The translations under genes and the position numbers were made by a program. The notes below the pieces were generated by a model. It searched no databases and was not told the origin of the DNA. It worked only from the letters and a program-made list of their open reading frames with translations. A stretch of DNA of 32,466 nucleotides. It comes from a virus. Positions 20,501 through 29,352 of the stretch are shown here, in pieces; position 1 is the stretch's first letter; each line of letters opens with the position of its first letter. The stretch is from positions 1 through 32,466 of the IMG/VR virus record IMGVR_UViG_3300008448_000366. The stretch is one strand, 5' to 3'.

Positions 20501-21785
20501 ATAAATACTGAGGAGTAGAACCATGGAGTATATCTTTATTAGTTAAATCATAATATGAAGCACTAAATAATAAAGATTGGGTAGTTGCTGTAGGAATAGT
20601 ATTCGTAGTTCCTAAAAAGTTAGATACCTGTGATGATGTTGCAGAGTATAAAGCATACGGCTGTGTACTGGTACTCTTTGGCCATGCCCAACTTGAAGAT
20701 TCAAAATATAAAAAGTATTCATACGGATCAAACTTCTCTATAATATTATTGATATATTGTTGAGCAGCAGTTATTGTATTACTTATAATAGTAGCATTAG
20801 AAGTACCTCCAGCAATTATTTGTTGTTCAGATATTTCAGCACTCTTAGACTCTATTAATTGTATCTTATATACAAAATTACTAACTCTTTCTACCGCACT
20901 AGAAAAATGTATAAAGTTATCAAAGTTACTATAATCTACATTAATAGCAACAGACTTATCTTGATAATAGCTAAGTAATTTTTGATATGATGAACTTACA
21001 CTACTGGCTAATAAATTGTTATAATTATAATATGGTGTTGTTTTACCGTTTTTATTATTTATTGATACGTTAAAATTAGGCCCTCTAAGTCTATTTACTT
21101 GATCAATATTTTCAGCCTCTATTTGGATACTTATATCAAAGCTTACAGATTCAGCAACTCTATCTACTATCCAAAGTTGGCTTTTTATATCAAACTCGGC
21201 AGGTAGTGCTTCATAAAGTTTAACTATTAAATATCCTCCTTCCTCATCTTCTGTGTATACTACATTATTAGCAACTACTAGTTGGTTATTTCCAAAATTC
21301 AAATAGAATATAGGATAGTAGTTTTTAGTACTAGTATAACCTTGGTATTGAGTAAAACCGCCTCTTATATCAAGATCACTAATTGTTTGTGAAGATAATT
21401 TTATCTCGGTTCTTGAAGTTGATATTTCTTTGATCCAATAAAACTTACCAAACTGAGAATTGAATAATCTTTTATAAAAGTTATATTGAATATTTAAATT
21501 ACCTCTATTATACCCTCTATTTTTTACATCTTTTTCTGGATCTAAAACTAAACTTGAATAAGTATTATTTTGAGGATTAGTAGTTAAATACGGATAATAA
21601 TCAAATGCATCATAATCTACAGTTAATAGATTATTATTTTCATCATATATATATAACTCTAAGTAGTCATTAGCCTCTCCAAATTTACTGTTTATAAAAT
21701 TAGAAGTTACTAATGGCCTATCTATTATATTTAAATCTTGTGGTTGTGCACCTTCACCTGCGTATGTTATATTAACTAACTCCAT
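17592..21785 (-). CDS. Large baseplate/tail protein with P2 gpI-like segment (1397 aa)
   Basis: The largest gene of the window. A central segment (about residues 545-575) reads LPYLLKTKGTERGVKALIST, followed by FGIPDSILTVREFGG, the pattern of phage tail protein I / wedge proteins. Before it stands YITFLDMIGQHFDNIWLYYK, a helix commonly seen ahead of that segment. The flanks are beta-rich repeats with many Ser/Thr/Gly/Tyr. It begins by overlapping the 112-aa gene by 1 nt and is followed by fibre genes, so it may play the role of T4 gp7 or link the wedge to the fibres. Exact homology is uncertain; the size and position argue for baseplate periphery. Confidence 0.7.
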   Translation of the reverse strand: MELVNITYAGEGAQPQDLNIIDRPLVTSNFINSKFGEANDYLELYIYDENNNLLTVDYDAFDYYPYLTTNPQNNTYSSLVLDPEKDVKNRGYNRGNLNIQYNFYKRLFNSQFGKFYWIKEISTSRTEIKLSSQTISDLDIRGGFTQYQGYTSTKNYYPIFYLNFGNNQLVVANNVVYTEDEEGGYLIVKLYEALPAEFDIKSQLWIVDRVAESVSFDISIQIEAENIDQVNRLRGPNFNVSINNKNGKTTPYYNYNNLLASSVSSSYQKLLSYYQDKSVAINVDYSNFDNFIHFSSAVERVSNFVYKIQLIESKSAEISEQQIIAGGTSNATIISNTITAAQQYINNIIEKFDPYEYFLYFESSSWAWPKSTSTQPYALYSATSSQVSNFLGTTNTIPTATTQSLLFSASYYDLTNKDILHGSTPQYLLDDPSNAPYITFLDMIGQHFDNIWLYYKDLSNRYNNTNNPDTGISLDVVSDALRGFGVQLYTNSNVSDNLYYTLFGINEDGSLLPPTGSEKITTIGGKYVTSSLTTLSAKNIQQEIYKRLYHNLPYLLKTKGTERGVKALISTFGIPDSILTVREFGGTPINSVDGFFDLDSSEYKIAIVTGSNGNVTSSLTLSSSLLHPETSLQYYQNINRLNNTNIEVGFSPADTINSNITSSLGYFSIDQLIGAPGNQYSSSYQTLVSASNSYFSTYTQPNSIWEYIRLIKFYNNSLFKMIKDYVPARANLSTGIIVKSHMLERNKYARNEPVMTFNDYSQSIDTAFISGSDGGSIEGSTSWSGYTTSISGAVAISSTNGIEKYTGELSGSRIEVTNGDAFPQIEVSNLPSSSLYVEVPLQALYQNITSSVRSVYLWDIDYSSDQTKPVNYGVVTKSINDYQINNYADYTNPNSPYAYVQDYNYFLQRSILPRYSGSQTISATYNTYTQGDQSYGKTAAIDKGKYQYAYLLDIYTSSIFFPKRSNAQIKYLFDNNENVLNLTKANNNIFTVQNVFKSGETTDISLFQYDELNPYSQLLANNPTLEIFEGGFRYLPILHNVSGSPNVVQSFNLDSPDTRTVITTAGGGGSDPNNPVFNPTNWSLSYSWIETQIDENTSYYTQVVNATYSGGPSPYDVTVNISTYMQTDLSCGSIRSISAVVYTSQTVGSVNIGTGIGPYTGGGSGTGYAPGFASCFPIDFVNNITQFGGGSPGGSSTSTFYVTAVTSSQPCLYYISESNQFVLNSTIAYYYNSFGLTFDSTSDPFWSNPILSRVVLPFTLETGDRISLYDSASLLGWDERFEYTVKSVVPTGSGLTGSRLLVEVDRPVNLALLSTGSFSDSLTNAPWRGCRYVIWKHIPDETNVILRYDPKDNYIVETGLLFPQYIEKPVKENAGNVVKALKQQKLIDPDTNTLIFQ

Positions 21786-22123
21786 TATATTATATCGTTA
21801 ATGCTTGTAAACGATTGATTTAAATCTAATAATTGTTGGCGAAGAGAATTAATCTCTTCAATAAGTGCCTGTTTTTCAGCATCTATTACAGAACCTCCAA
21901 TATACTGTTGACTTCTTTCTACTAGATAGGTATGAGAGTTAATTGTTCCATCTACTGGTATATTAAAGAATAGTTGATCATAATACTGAAAAAAATCATC
22001 TACTGTAATAACACTACCTGTATCAGGAACTGTAGGAGTTATTAATTCTGAAAAGCTAATATTAATAGCTTTAGAGTATGTATTAATTCCATAAATCTCT
22101 TTAACCAAATCTACATTTGCCAT
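21785..22123 (-). CDS. Small structural protein with C-terminal coiled coil (112 aa)
   Basis: It overlaps both neighbours by 1 nt (TAATG-type junctions), so translation is coupled. Residues 1-80 look beta/alpha mixed (VDLVKEIYGINTYSKAINIS, VDDFFQYYDQLFFNIPVDGT). Residues 83-106 are a helix with heptad-like spacing (EKQALIEEINSLRQQLLDL). Small coiled-coil proteins of this kind lie between wedge and fibre genes in T4-like phages. A trimeric connector role is possible. No known family is recognised. Confidence 0.6.
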   Translation of the reverse strand: MANVDLVKEIYGINTYSKAINISFSELITPTVPDTGSVITVDDFFQYYDQLFFNIPVDGTINSHTYLVERSQQYIGGSVIDAEKQALIEEINSLRQQLLDLNQSFTSINDII

Positions 22124-23229
22124 TATCTAGTAACTTTAAATATTAAGTTATTGTCAATATCATAGGATTCTCCATTTGATAAAACAGTCCTTACTAGAAC
22201 TTTGTAATATCTTTCAGGCTCTAATCCATTCATATAAAGAGTAAAATAGCTATTTGTTCCATCACAACTTATTTTTGTATAAGTAGTATCAAAGTCTACT
22301 ACTATATCATTTGTTTTAGCATCTTGTAAAGCCCAATATGATGTTTGAGGAAGCGCTTTATTTGTAGTATACCAAGATGAAGTAGTAAATGTTCTAGTAG
22401 GATATTTATCTCTTGCATTTATTTTAAACCTATATTTTGATGTTCCATACTTATATAAATCTATATTATTTGCAAGAGTTATAACTGAATCTGAATTATT
22501 TATAACACTAAGGCTTCCCGTAATATAGGAACTATCATCCCACTTTATTTCTAAACAAGGAGTATATATTGTGTGACTATCTACTGAAAAGAAACTTAAA
22601 CCAATATAACTACCTGAATTTTGTTCAATATTGTCTGGATGCTTTACTAAAAATCCATAATTAGAGGCTGATCCGCTAAACCAACTATTAACTATAGAAG
22701 TAACATCTGCATTTACATCTTTATTATCAGTATATCCAAAAGATTGGGTAGTATATAAATTAGTCCATGAGCCACCTCCAGGAGTTAAGTAGTATGCTCC
22801 ACTTCCCCAAGAATTAGCTGTAGTAGTAAATTGATTGGGACTATACCAGCAAGCTCCGTTTCTTGTTTCAGGAGAATCTCCAAACTTACCTGTGCCCATT
22901 TCCCACTGATTAGCTACTTGCTTAAATTCAAGACTATATGTAGTATTTAAATTTTCTGCTGCGGCAAGATAAAGTTTTAAACTACTTTTCCAAGATCCAG
23001 TTGCATATGATTTTAAAGTAGCAAGATCAGTATTAGAAAATATTATTAAAGGCCTTCTTAAATTATCTTGAATAATAGGTTCAGAAGGCACTGGGTCTAC
23101 AAAATAATTAGATGGATTGTCAGAATTTTTTACAGATACTTCTAATATTTCATCTAATCCTGTATTCGCAGCAGGACTACTTGAATATAAAGTTGCATCA
23201 GCAGAAGGAAATATTTTATATACAGCCAT
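22123..23229 (-). CDS. DNRLRE-like fibre/baseplate protein (368 aa)
   Basis: The N-terminus VYKIFPSADATLYSSSPAAN, then TGLDEILEVS, follows the DNRLRE-type pattern (strand with P-x-x-D-A-x-L, then N-T-G-x-D-x-x-L). VNADVTSIVNSWFSGSASNY and LVKHPDNIEQNSGSYIGLSF later in the chain match the V-T-x-x-V-x-x-W and G-F-L-x-K motifs of that beta-sandwich. The C-terminal third is a second beta domain (FTLYMNGLEPERYYKVLVRT) resembling a fibronectin-like fold. Such domains occur in cell-surface and phage adhesion proteins. It overlaps the next gene by 1 nt. Function as a carbohydrate- or receptor-binding fibre is inferred. Confidence 0.65.
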   Translation of the reverse strand: MAVYKIFPSADATLYSSSPAANTGLDEILEVSVKNSDNPSNYFVDPVPSEPIIQDNLRRPLIIFSNTDLATLKSYATGSWKSSLKLYLAAAENLNTTYSLEFKQVANQWEMGTGKFGDSPETRNGACWYSPNQFTTTANSWGSGAYYLTPGGGSWTNLYTTQSFGYTDNKDVNADVTSIVNSWFSGSASNYGFLVKHPDNIEQNSGSYIGLSFFSVDSHTIYTPCLEIKWDDSSYITGSLSVINNSDSVITLANNIDLYKYGTSKYRFKINARDKYPTRTFTTSSWYTTNKALPQTSYWALQDAKTNDIVVDFDTTYTKISCDGTNSYFTLYMNGLEPERYYKVLVRTVLSNGESYDIDNNLIFKVTR

Positions 23230-23240
23230 TTTTAGTCTTT

Positions 23241-25094
23241 TTACATTGTTACTACACGACCTTGAATATCTGTGTTAGGATATTTTATTTCAAATATTGA
23301 AGGATCCAAAGAAGGATATATAACACCATTTAAAGTACCAGCAGATATATCATAAGAATATTTAGAGTATCCATCTACCTCTCCTGATTTATTTACAATT
23401 CTAATATCTTTAACTGTTTGTACGCCTTCTACGGTGTCTAACAATGAATATATATCTCCTAACAAAATAGGCTGGTTAATCTGCCAATTAGTAATTTTAA
23501 AGAAGTCTTGCAAAACTAAAATACATCTTGCTATAACATCTTGACTTGTATAGTTAGGGCGAATAACAATATCAAAGTTACAACCTATATTAATAATATA
23601 TGCAGGTTTAAGATTAACTGCATCGGTCATCATTCTATATTCAGAAAGGTATGTTTGTAAATTTTGAAGTAAAGCTGGTGAAGGATCTGCTAATTGATTA
23701 GAGCTATTTAATCCTAATACATACATACTAACCAACACTTGATCTTTTTGACTTATATCTCTCATGTAGTTATTAAAAGTAGCATCATCTTTTGTTACAT
23801 ACGCCTTACTTATTTTACCATATTCAGCTGGCATACTTAATGCTCTTGCAAGATAGTCTTCTTGTGTTACAGCTCTTAACTGTGTTGGAAACTCATTAGC
23901 TATATTAAATCTTAATTCATCTACTGTATCACCATCGCCGCCGCCAGATGCTGGATCTGAATTATTTACCACTATTGTATTTTGATATGTAGTATTTCCA
24001 GATACGGTATAAGATGCTAATTGAGTAAGTTGATTTGATAATACATTTGCAGAAGCTCCTCCACCTACAAGATATTGAAAAGTAATAGTTGTATTTTTTG
24101 GCGCAATACCGTATGTTTGAGTTGTTACAAAGTTAGTAGGATCAAAAGAACTAGATAAGGTACTAAGTCCACCGCCAGTTAAACCGACACTAACATTGTT
24201 AGGATCAGGTAAAATAGTGCTATCAGCTGCTGAATTTATTCCAGAACCAAATTCTATTTCTAATGTACCATCAGTTCTGAATCTAGATACAAATCTTCTC
24301 GGAACTTGTAACTTTTGAATCATGTATGGAACTTGATTCTGATATTGATATAAGCTAGGATAATTAGCTGCTGTATTTTGTACTGGCTTTAATATATAAT
24401 CTTGAGCAAGATAAGGTACTTCGTACCAAGTATTACCAGAAGAATCCTTAGCTTCTAATATTGTTATTATAGAAGCATCTTGTATATTAATTGTTGTAAA
24501 TCTTTGAGGAGCTGAGAATGTGAATGCTGCGTTTTTAACCTGTCCAGATATTGCTTGTACTGTTTTCTTAAATAAGTATGATGTAGGAACATTACTTCCA
24601 TTAACTGTATAGACTTCTATATTTGTAGGATCATATGAAGATGATGTAGTAAAGTCTACTTTTTGAGGCACATAAAATAGTACTGATGTATTTATATTAG
24701 ACCTCACTTGCATTCCTTGACCTATAGTCATAGCATAAGTAAAATCAGGAATTACATCTGGTCCTACAGTAACAGAAGGAACTTGTTGATAGACATCTAA
24801 ATTAACAATAGCTGCAGAAGTAACTTTTGGTCTATAACCTAACATGTAGGCTAAAGTATATAAGTTATTCTTTTGTTTTGCATATTGTAAGAATGTTTCT
24901 TGAAGTTGATTATCAAGGTAAAATGAAAGTACGTCTCCTACATAAGAAGCCATATCAATGAACATACTACCAGGACTAGGCTGAGTAAAGTCATTATAGA
25001 CGGTTGGATAATAAGCTCTTGCATACTCAATCAAATCTGTTTTGAACGAGCTAAAGTCTTTATTTAGATATTTTATATCAACTTGGTTAGGCAT
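23241..25094 (-). CDS. Baseplate wedge protein, gp6 / baseplate-J-like
   Basis: 617 residues (T4 gp6 has 660). The N-terminus shows the typical KYLNKDFSSFKTDLIEYARA, then PSPGSMFIDMASYVGDVLSF and YLDNQLQETFLQYAKQKNNL, the helices that pack at the dimer interface of gp6. The middle carries DELRFNIANEFPTQLRAVTQ followed by EDYLARALSMPAEYGKISKA, the conserved baseplate-J segment, and the C-terminus has the NWQINQPILLGDIYSLLDTV core. In T4, gp6 forms the inner ring of the wedge iris that holds the hub. It lies directly upstream of fibre genes and downstream of gp25, the usual T4-like order. Confidence 0.9.
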   Translation of the reverse strand: MPNQVDIKYLNKDFSSFKTDLIEYARAYYPTVYNDFTQPSPGSMFIDMASYVGDVLSFYLDNQLQETFLQYAKQKNNLYTLAYMLGYRPKVTSAAIVNLDVYQQVPSVTVGPDVIPDFTYAMTIGQGMQVRSNINTSVLFYVPQKVDFTTSSSYDPTNIEVYTVNGSNVPTSYLFKKTVQAISGQVKNAAFTFSAPQRFTTINIQDASIITILEAKDSSGNTWYEVPYLAQDYILKPVQNTAANYPSLYQYQNQVPYMIQKLQVPRRFVSRFRTDGTLEIEFGSGINSAADSTILPDPNNVSVGLTGGGLSTLSSSFDPTNFVTTQTYGIAPKNTTITFQYLVGGGASANVLSNQLTQLASYTVSGNTTYQNTIVVNNSDPASGGGDGDTVDELRFNIANEFPTQLRAVTQEDYLARALSMPAEYGKISKAYVTKDDATFNNYMRDISQKDQVLVSMYVLGLNSSNQLADPSPALLQNLQTYLSEYRMMTDAVNLKPAYIINIGCNFDIVIRPNYTSQDVIARCILVLQDFFKITNWQINQPILLGDIYSLLDTVEGVQTVKDIRIVNKSGEVDGYSKYSYDISAGTLNGVIYPSLDPSIFEIKYPNTDIQGRVVTM

Positions 25095-25096
25095 CT

Positions 25097-25510
25097 TTAC
25101 ATATTTTGTATTGTCAATGTGACATTATCATTTTCATTTGATCTTAAAAGCCTATAACTAAATTTTATATTTATAGAGTTATAATTAGGGTCTCCTATTA
25201 TTTCTAAAGTAGTAATTTCAATCTGAGGGAAATATGATTCCATTTGAGTCCTTATAGATTGTTTCATATTATCAAAAGTATCTTGATCAATCTGTTCAAA
25301 TAATCTAGCTCTAAGTCCAGCACCAAAAGTTGGATTAAAAACCCTTTCTCTTGGATCTGTTAAAAGATAGTTTATGATATTATATTTGATCTGATCCTTT
25401 GTAGTATATACAGATTGAAATACGTTCTCTGCTGAGAATGGAATTTTAACTCCAATTGCTGTTGAAGGCTTGAGGTCTAATGGTGATATTTTCTTTAGTC
25501 CGTATGCCAT
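25097..25510 (-). CDS. Baseplate wedge protein gp25-like (GPW/gp25 family)
   Basis: A 137-residue protein with the family core TKDQIKYNIINYLLTDPRER followed by VFNPTFGAGLRARLFEQID. The EPR/PRER-type motif and the FGAGL turn are the diagnostic part of the lysozyme-like gp25 fold. The end gives the expected strands (IEITTLEIIGDPNYNSINIK). The basic arginine-glutamate pair helps anchor the sheath-wedge junction in known systems. It starts by overlapping the 146-aa gene by 1 nt and ends 2 nt before gp6. Together these two genes fix the baseplate identity of the block. Confidence 0.92.
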   Translation of the reverse strand: MAYGLKKISPLDLKPSTAIGVKIPFSAENVFQSVYTTKDQIKYNIINYLLTDPRERVFNPTFGAGLRARLFEQIDQDTFDNMKQSIRTQMESYFPQIEITTLEIIGDPNYNSINIKFSYRLLRSNENDNVTLTIQNM

Positions 25511-25950
25511 TAAATTTGTCCTTGCTCTTTAAGTTTGGCCATAAGTCCTGAAAAGTCTGGAACCTCATTTATCTGAACAGCATCTATATTAGAACTGGGT
25601 CTAGCAGATCCAAGCATACCTTGAACTGATCCTACCTGAACTTCTTTAGGTTGGAAAGCTAATCCAGGATGAACATCACCAGAAGTCATACTAAAGTCTT
25701 CATTTAACATACTCTGAGCGGTATCATTTAAGAAAGCCGCCATTGGATTGTTATTAGTAAACTTGATAGGTTTAGGAGTAGAGGTATTTAATGTTCCAGG
25801 TATCTTTGACTTAACCTGTTCTTGAAGGTTTTTCTTTTGGTCTATCATAACAGGGGCTTTTACTTCCTTTAATATTTTTGGAAGCTCTTCCTTTAGAACC
25901 GCCCTAAGTTCTTCTCTTATTAATTTTCTAAGTGCATCTATTTGTGCCAT
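25510..25950 (-). CDS. Baseplate-associated protein with N-terminal coiled coil (146 aa)
   Basis: Residues 1-30 are a strongly amphipathic helix (LRKLIREELRAVLKEELPKI). The rest is low in order, with proline/asparagine-rich turns (TPKPIKFTNNNPMAAFLND) and an end with VPDFSGLMAKLKEQGQI. There is no enzymatic motif. It lies between the 681-aa structural gene and gp25 and overlaps gp25 by 1 nt. It is probably a connector or assembly helper in the baseplate. Motif B lies 2 nt before its ATG (25953-25964). Confidence 0.6.
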   Translation of the reverse strand: MAQIDALRKLIREELRAVLKEELPKILKEVKAPVMIDQKKNLQEQVKSKIPGTLNTSTPKPIKFTNNNPMAAFLNDTAQSMLNEDFSMTSGDVHPGLAFQPKEVQVGSVQGMLGSARPSSNIDAVQINEVPDFSGLMAKLKEQGQI

Positions 25951-25952
25951 AT

Positions 25953-25964
25953 CTTATAAATATT
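25953..25964 (-). promoter_or_regulatory. Motif-B element 2 nt before the ATG of the 146-aa gene
   Basis: On the minus strand AATATTTATAAG (25964-25953) is followed by AT and the ATG (25950-25948). The arrangement ATATTTATAAG-AT-ATG is identical to that at 15014-14999. Confidence 0.5.
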
Positions 25965-25968
25965 ATTT

Positions 25969-28014
25969 TTAACCATTTTTAAGCTGTTTAATTTTATTGT
26001 CTACTTCCTTTATTTTCTTAATAGTAATAGCTAATAAAATTGGATTAGAAGCAGCAACTGGTAAAGTAGCTTGAAGTCTTGATTTTTCCTTTTGGAGCTT
26101 ATCTATTTCTAATTGATTAGGATCTGGTCCTGAGCCTACTATTCCTGAGGTTACATCCGTTACTCCAGATATAGAGTTAGAATATTTACCTTCAGGATCA
26201 GTACTAGAAAGATTTGATTTTAATTTTTGCGATTGTTTGGATAATAAAGACCTAACTTTTTTACGAAGGCTAGTTCCACCAGGAAGATTATTTATAAATG
26301 ATGATAGTCCCAATTCGTCATCTTGATCTTTATAATTTTGAATATCTTGTTCAGATACATTTATATTATCTATAGTAATATTATCGTCTTCCAAATAGCT
26401 TAAGGATTCTATCACTGTTACTTCTTCTTCAGATGATAAACCTTCTAAATTAGCTTTTACTAATCCTTTTGATACTAATAAAACTTTTACTTCATTTATT
26501 ATAATTAAGTCTAAAGATGCGAATGTAGGAGTGGATTCTACAACTATATAACCGCTATTATTTCTAGCAATTCCATATCTTCTCCTAATACTTATTCCTT
26601 CATCAACTAATTCTTCCGTTACTATTTCTATTGTATATTCACCAAATATTTTATTTTTATTATCGTCTGTCTGATTGGTTTTATCCAAAAAGTCTTGAAG
26701 AGCGTTTGCTGTGATAGTAAGACTAGTTATTGTATTAGTCAAATCTTGTTTAATTTCTGCATCTATAAGATCAGAATTTTCAATATTACAATTTTCTATA
26801 TTAAGTAGTACAGCATTTAGTTTTCCTATAATTTCACCCATTATAGCTACTAAACTTGTAACAAATATAGTCATCAAGTTTAATACAGCATTTATTTGAT
26901 TTAATCTTTTCACTAACTTTTTTTGGCCTAACTCTGTTAACTTTTGTTGAAATATGTCATTTAATTTTATGTCTGTTCCTTTAGTTCCAAATAAGCTTGG
27001 TATGGGTATAGCTACTATAAATGTTTTAACTATAGTAAATGCTTTTAAGATAAAAATAACAAGTCTTATAATAGTTCTTGCTGTATTAATATATTTTAAT
27101 GCATTTTGTGCTACTGAATTTATATTATTAGCTAATCTTAATATTGATTTTATTACTTTTGAAATATCTTTAAGAGGTACTAATTTATTTATTTTTGCTA
27201 TTTCTTGTTGAACTTTACTATCTAAAATTGTATCTACAAAGTTAACTGCAGATGCTACTGAGTTAAGTCCTTGAATAGCTATGCAATAATATCTTACTTT
27301 ATCTATAGTATTTACTATCTTTTTAACGTCTGTATTTGGAATATTACTAACATTTGTATAACTATTAAATATTCCTGACGAATTTGACAAAAAATTACCG
27401 GCTACAGATAATTGAGGAAAAGCTTGTATTAATTCTGGATCATTAACACCAGTATTTGGAGAAAGAATTGTTGAGAATATTTCATTAATATCTCTAATTA
27501 AATTAGATAATCCTAATTTACTTTCTGGATTAGATGCATCGCCATAACTAGTATAATATTTATCTATTTTTTTTTGAACTTCAAAGGCCTTATTTTGTAA
27601 ATTCCATTTAGCTCTTGATATTTTATCTGTTGGTATTGGTCCTCTAGGATTAAAAGATTGGCCTTTAGGTACTTGAGTTATAGTATAATTTAATAAATTA
27701 CAAAAATCTACACCAGCAAAATTAGTAAGTAAATTATCTATGCCCTTATCTAAAGCCCTTTGAATAGCTGTTCCTTGGTTTTGTTTTAATTTAAACTCAC
27801 CATAAAATATCTTATTTGTTTTACCTTGAGCTTTTATAATAAATTTAGCAATAACACCAATTACTTTTTCTAAACCTTTAGCAGTAGTAGTATTTGCATT
27901 AAGTTTATTATTAGTTATATTAACATTAAACTTCTTTTCAAATTGAGATCCAAAAGGATTATTCTTTACTTGATTAGTTGTTTTGGCAATATTTGGATTT
28001 AAAGCTGGTATCAT
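25969..28014 (-). CDS. Large baseplate/hub-side structural protein (681 aa)
   Basis: A long helical protein, lysine- and asparagine-rich at both ends. Between about residues 310 and 410 it has several hydrophobic helices (TIIRLVIFILKAFTIVKTFI, VLNLMTIFVTSLVAIMGEII). A beta module around residues 455-520 (FGEYTIEIVTEELVDEGISI, then RRRYGIARNNSGYIVVESTP) recalls a conserved stretch in structural proteins of aquatic T4-like phages. The end is a helix of charged residues (LEIDKLQKEKSRLQATLPVA). Position between spike and gp25 suggests the baseplate hub or a tail-tube-proximal piece. The hydrophobic helices could touch the host membrane during infection. Function is inferred from context. Confidence 0.6.
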   Translation of the reverse strand: MIPALNPNIAKTTNQVKNNPFGSQFEKKFNVNITNNKLNANTTTAKGLEKVIGVIAKFIIKAQGKTNKIFYGEFKLKQNQGTAIQRALDKGIDNLLTNFAGVDFCNLLNYTITQVPKGQSFNPRGPIPTDKISRAKWNLQNKAFEVQKKIDKYYTSYGDASNPESKLGLSNLIRDINEIFSTILSPNTGVNDPELIQAFPQLSVAGNFLSNSSGIFNSYTNVSNIPNTDVKKIVNTIDKVRYYCIAIQGLNSVASAVNFVDTILDSKVQQEIAKINKLVPLKDISKVIKSILRLANNINSVAQNALKYINTARTIIRLVIFILKAFTIVKTFIVAIPIPSLFGTKGTDIKLNDIFQQKLTELGQKKLVKRLNQINAVLNLMTIFVTSLVAIMGEIIGKLNAVLLNIENCNIENSDLIDAEIKQDLTNTITSLTITANALQDFLDKTNQTDDNKNKIFGEYTIEIVTEELVDEGISIRRRYGIARNNSGYIVVESTPTFASLDLIIINEVKVLLVSKGLVKANLEGLSSEEEVTVIESLSYLEDDNITIDNINVSEQDIQNYKDQDDELGLSSFINNLPGGTSLRKKVRSLLSKQSQKLKSNLSSTDPEGKYSNSISGVTDVTSGIVGSGPDPNQLEIDKLQKEKSRLQATLPVAASNPILLAITIKKIKEVDNKIKQLKNG

Positions 28015-28015
28015 A

Positions 28016-28456
28016 CTATCTTGTAAATGTATTTTTAGATAATATTATAGAATCAGGATTTCTTACAAGATCTCCTAATCTTGTTGCTTCATCATTTATT
28101 TTTTGTCCGGCCATAGCTATGTATTGCATACTAGCACCTAAATTTGTTTCTGATACATTGGCTAATAAAGTTCCAGCAGCCGCAATTCTATCAAGAAATA
28201 CAGCCATTTGTATAGCAAAAGTTTTTCCTAATATTAAAGGCTCTCCTAGAGTTTGCGCTTTAGATCCTAATTCAATTATCTTACAATCTATTAATACTTT
28301 ATCAAAAGCATCTAAGTTAATAGTCTTTGTAGAAGATAAAGAAACAGCTTGTTTACCAAAAAGAAAAATTGCGTCAGACTTGGAATGGAGTATTACCCTA
28401 TCTGATGATAATATTAATTGGTTACCTTTATATGGAAATTTAGGTTCAAATATCAT
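28016..28456 (-). CDS. Tail spike / gp5-type beta-helix (146 aa)
   Basis: Residues about 10-80 repeat a short strand pattern with I/V at every second position and turns with S/G/D: LILSSDRVILHSKSDAIFLF, then GKQAVSLSSTKTINLDAFDK and VLIDCKIIELGSKAQTLGEP. This is the signature of triple-stranded beta-helix needles of gp5/VgrG type. The second half is a helix (FAIQMAVFLDRIAAAGTLLA, then MQYIAMAGQKINDEATRLGD). There is no lysozyme domain in the same chain, so enzyme and needle are separate here or the enzyme is absent. It overlaps the 299-aa gene by 4 nt. Likely the puncturing tip. Confidence 0.65.
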   Translation of the reverse strand: MIFEPKFPYKGNQLILSSDRVILHSKSDAIFLFGKQAVSLSSTKTINLDAFDKVLIDCKIIELGSKAQTLGEPLILGKTFAIQMAVFLDRIAAAGTLLANVSETNLGASMQYIAMAGQKINDEATRLGDLVRNPDSIILSKNTFTR

Positions 28457-29352
28457 CCTATACTATTTTTATCTTGTAGTTCTGCAGAAGTAATTTCATT
28501 TGATACAGGAGGTCTTTGTACTTCTAAAACATCTTGTATTTGTGGTTTTATGCTTACTCCAAAAGAGTTCAAAGGAAAACTATTTATGTCCTCTAAAAAT
28601 ATTTCTTGAGTAGATGTCATCCATATAGCAGAACCATCTTTATTTATATCTTCAACTATATTCTCAAATTTACCAAGACCTGGTCTATTACCCTGACTAT
28701 TTGTTATAATAGTAATAGGATCGCCGGTTTCTCCAGATGTAGACCAAGTATTAAACTTCTTCATTACAGGAACAGTACTGCCAAATCTTATAGACTGGCC
28801 AAATCTAGATTGTATAATGCTATCTCCTTCAAAAGGTTGAAGATTTCTAATATACTTTTCTGTAAATGTGGCCCCTAAGGGAAGTTTAGGAATGGCAGTA
28901 GCATTACCTTGATAATTAGGTTTATTTGAATAATCTGCTAAAAAGTCTTGCCATTCATACATGTTTGGAAAAGCTCCATGATTAGAATTATTCCATAAAG
29001 AGTATGGAGGAAAATAGAAAAACTGTTGATTTTGTGAACTATCATTAAGTCTTTCTGTAGGGCCTCCTAATATTAATACTATTTCATTTACTACTGGATA
29101 TTGCTTAATAAAAGAAAATATAGGAAATGCAGGATCGGATACTTCATTAGCTTTTGAAGTAGCTAATGGTGAATAAAGCAGCTCATACTTAATTTTACCG
29201 ATATCACCAGGGTTAGTATAATCAGGATCTGGTGTTTTAGTATTTCCTATGAATGGACCCATTACAATTTTCTTAACTCTACCAATAGTAAAATACTGGC
29301 CATGGGTTTGGCCAGCACCTGCATTAATAGGAAATATTAACTGATATGCCAT
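28453..29352 (-). CDS. Baseplate hub-like protein (299 aa)
   Basis: A beta-rich protein with LQPFEGDSIIQSRFGQSIRF followed by GSTVPVMKKFNTWSTSGETG, DPITIITNSQG and AIWMTSTQEIFLEDINSFPL. The segment EGDxIIQxRFGxSIRFGST is a conserved block I associate with hub-side structural proteins of T4-like aquatic phages, perhaps an OB-like domain comparable to that of gp5. The C-terminal 30 residues are disordered. It overlaps the spike gene by 4 nt and the 120-aa gene by 1 nt. It probably holds the spike in the hub; this is inferred from order and motif. Confidence 0.6.
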   Translation of the reverse strand: MAYQLIFPINAGAGQTHGQYFTIGRVKKIVMGPFIGNTKTPDPDYTNPGDIGKIKYELLYSPLATSKANEVSDPAFPIFSFIKQYPVVNEIVLILGGPTERLNDSSQNQQFFYFPPYSLWNNSNHGAFPNMYEWQDFLADYSNKPNYQGNATAIPKLPLGATFTEKYIRNLQPFEGDSIIQSRFGQSIRFGSTVPVMKKFNTWSTSGETGDPITIITNSQGNRPGLGKFENIVEDINKDGSAIWMTSTQEIFLEDINSFPLNSFGVSIKPQIQDVLEVQRPPVSNEITSAELQDKNSIG

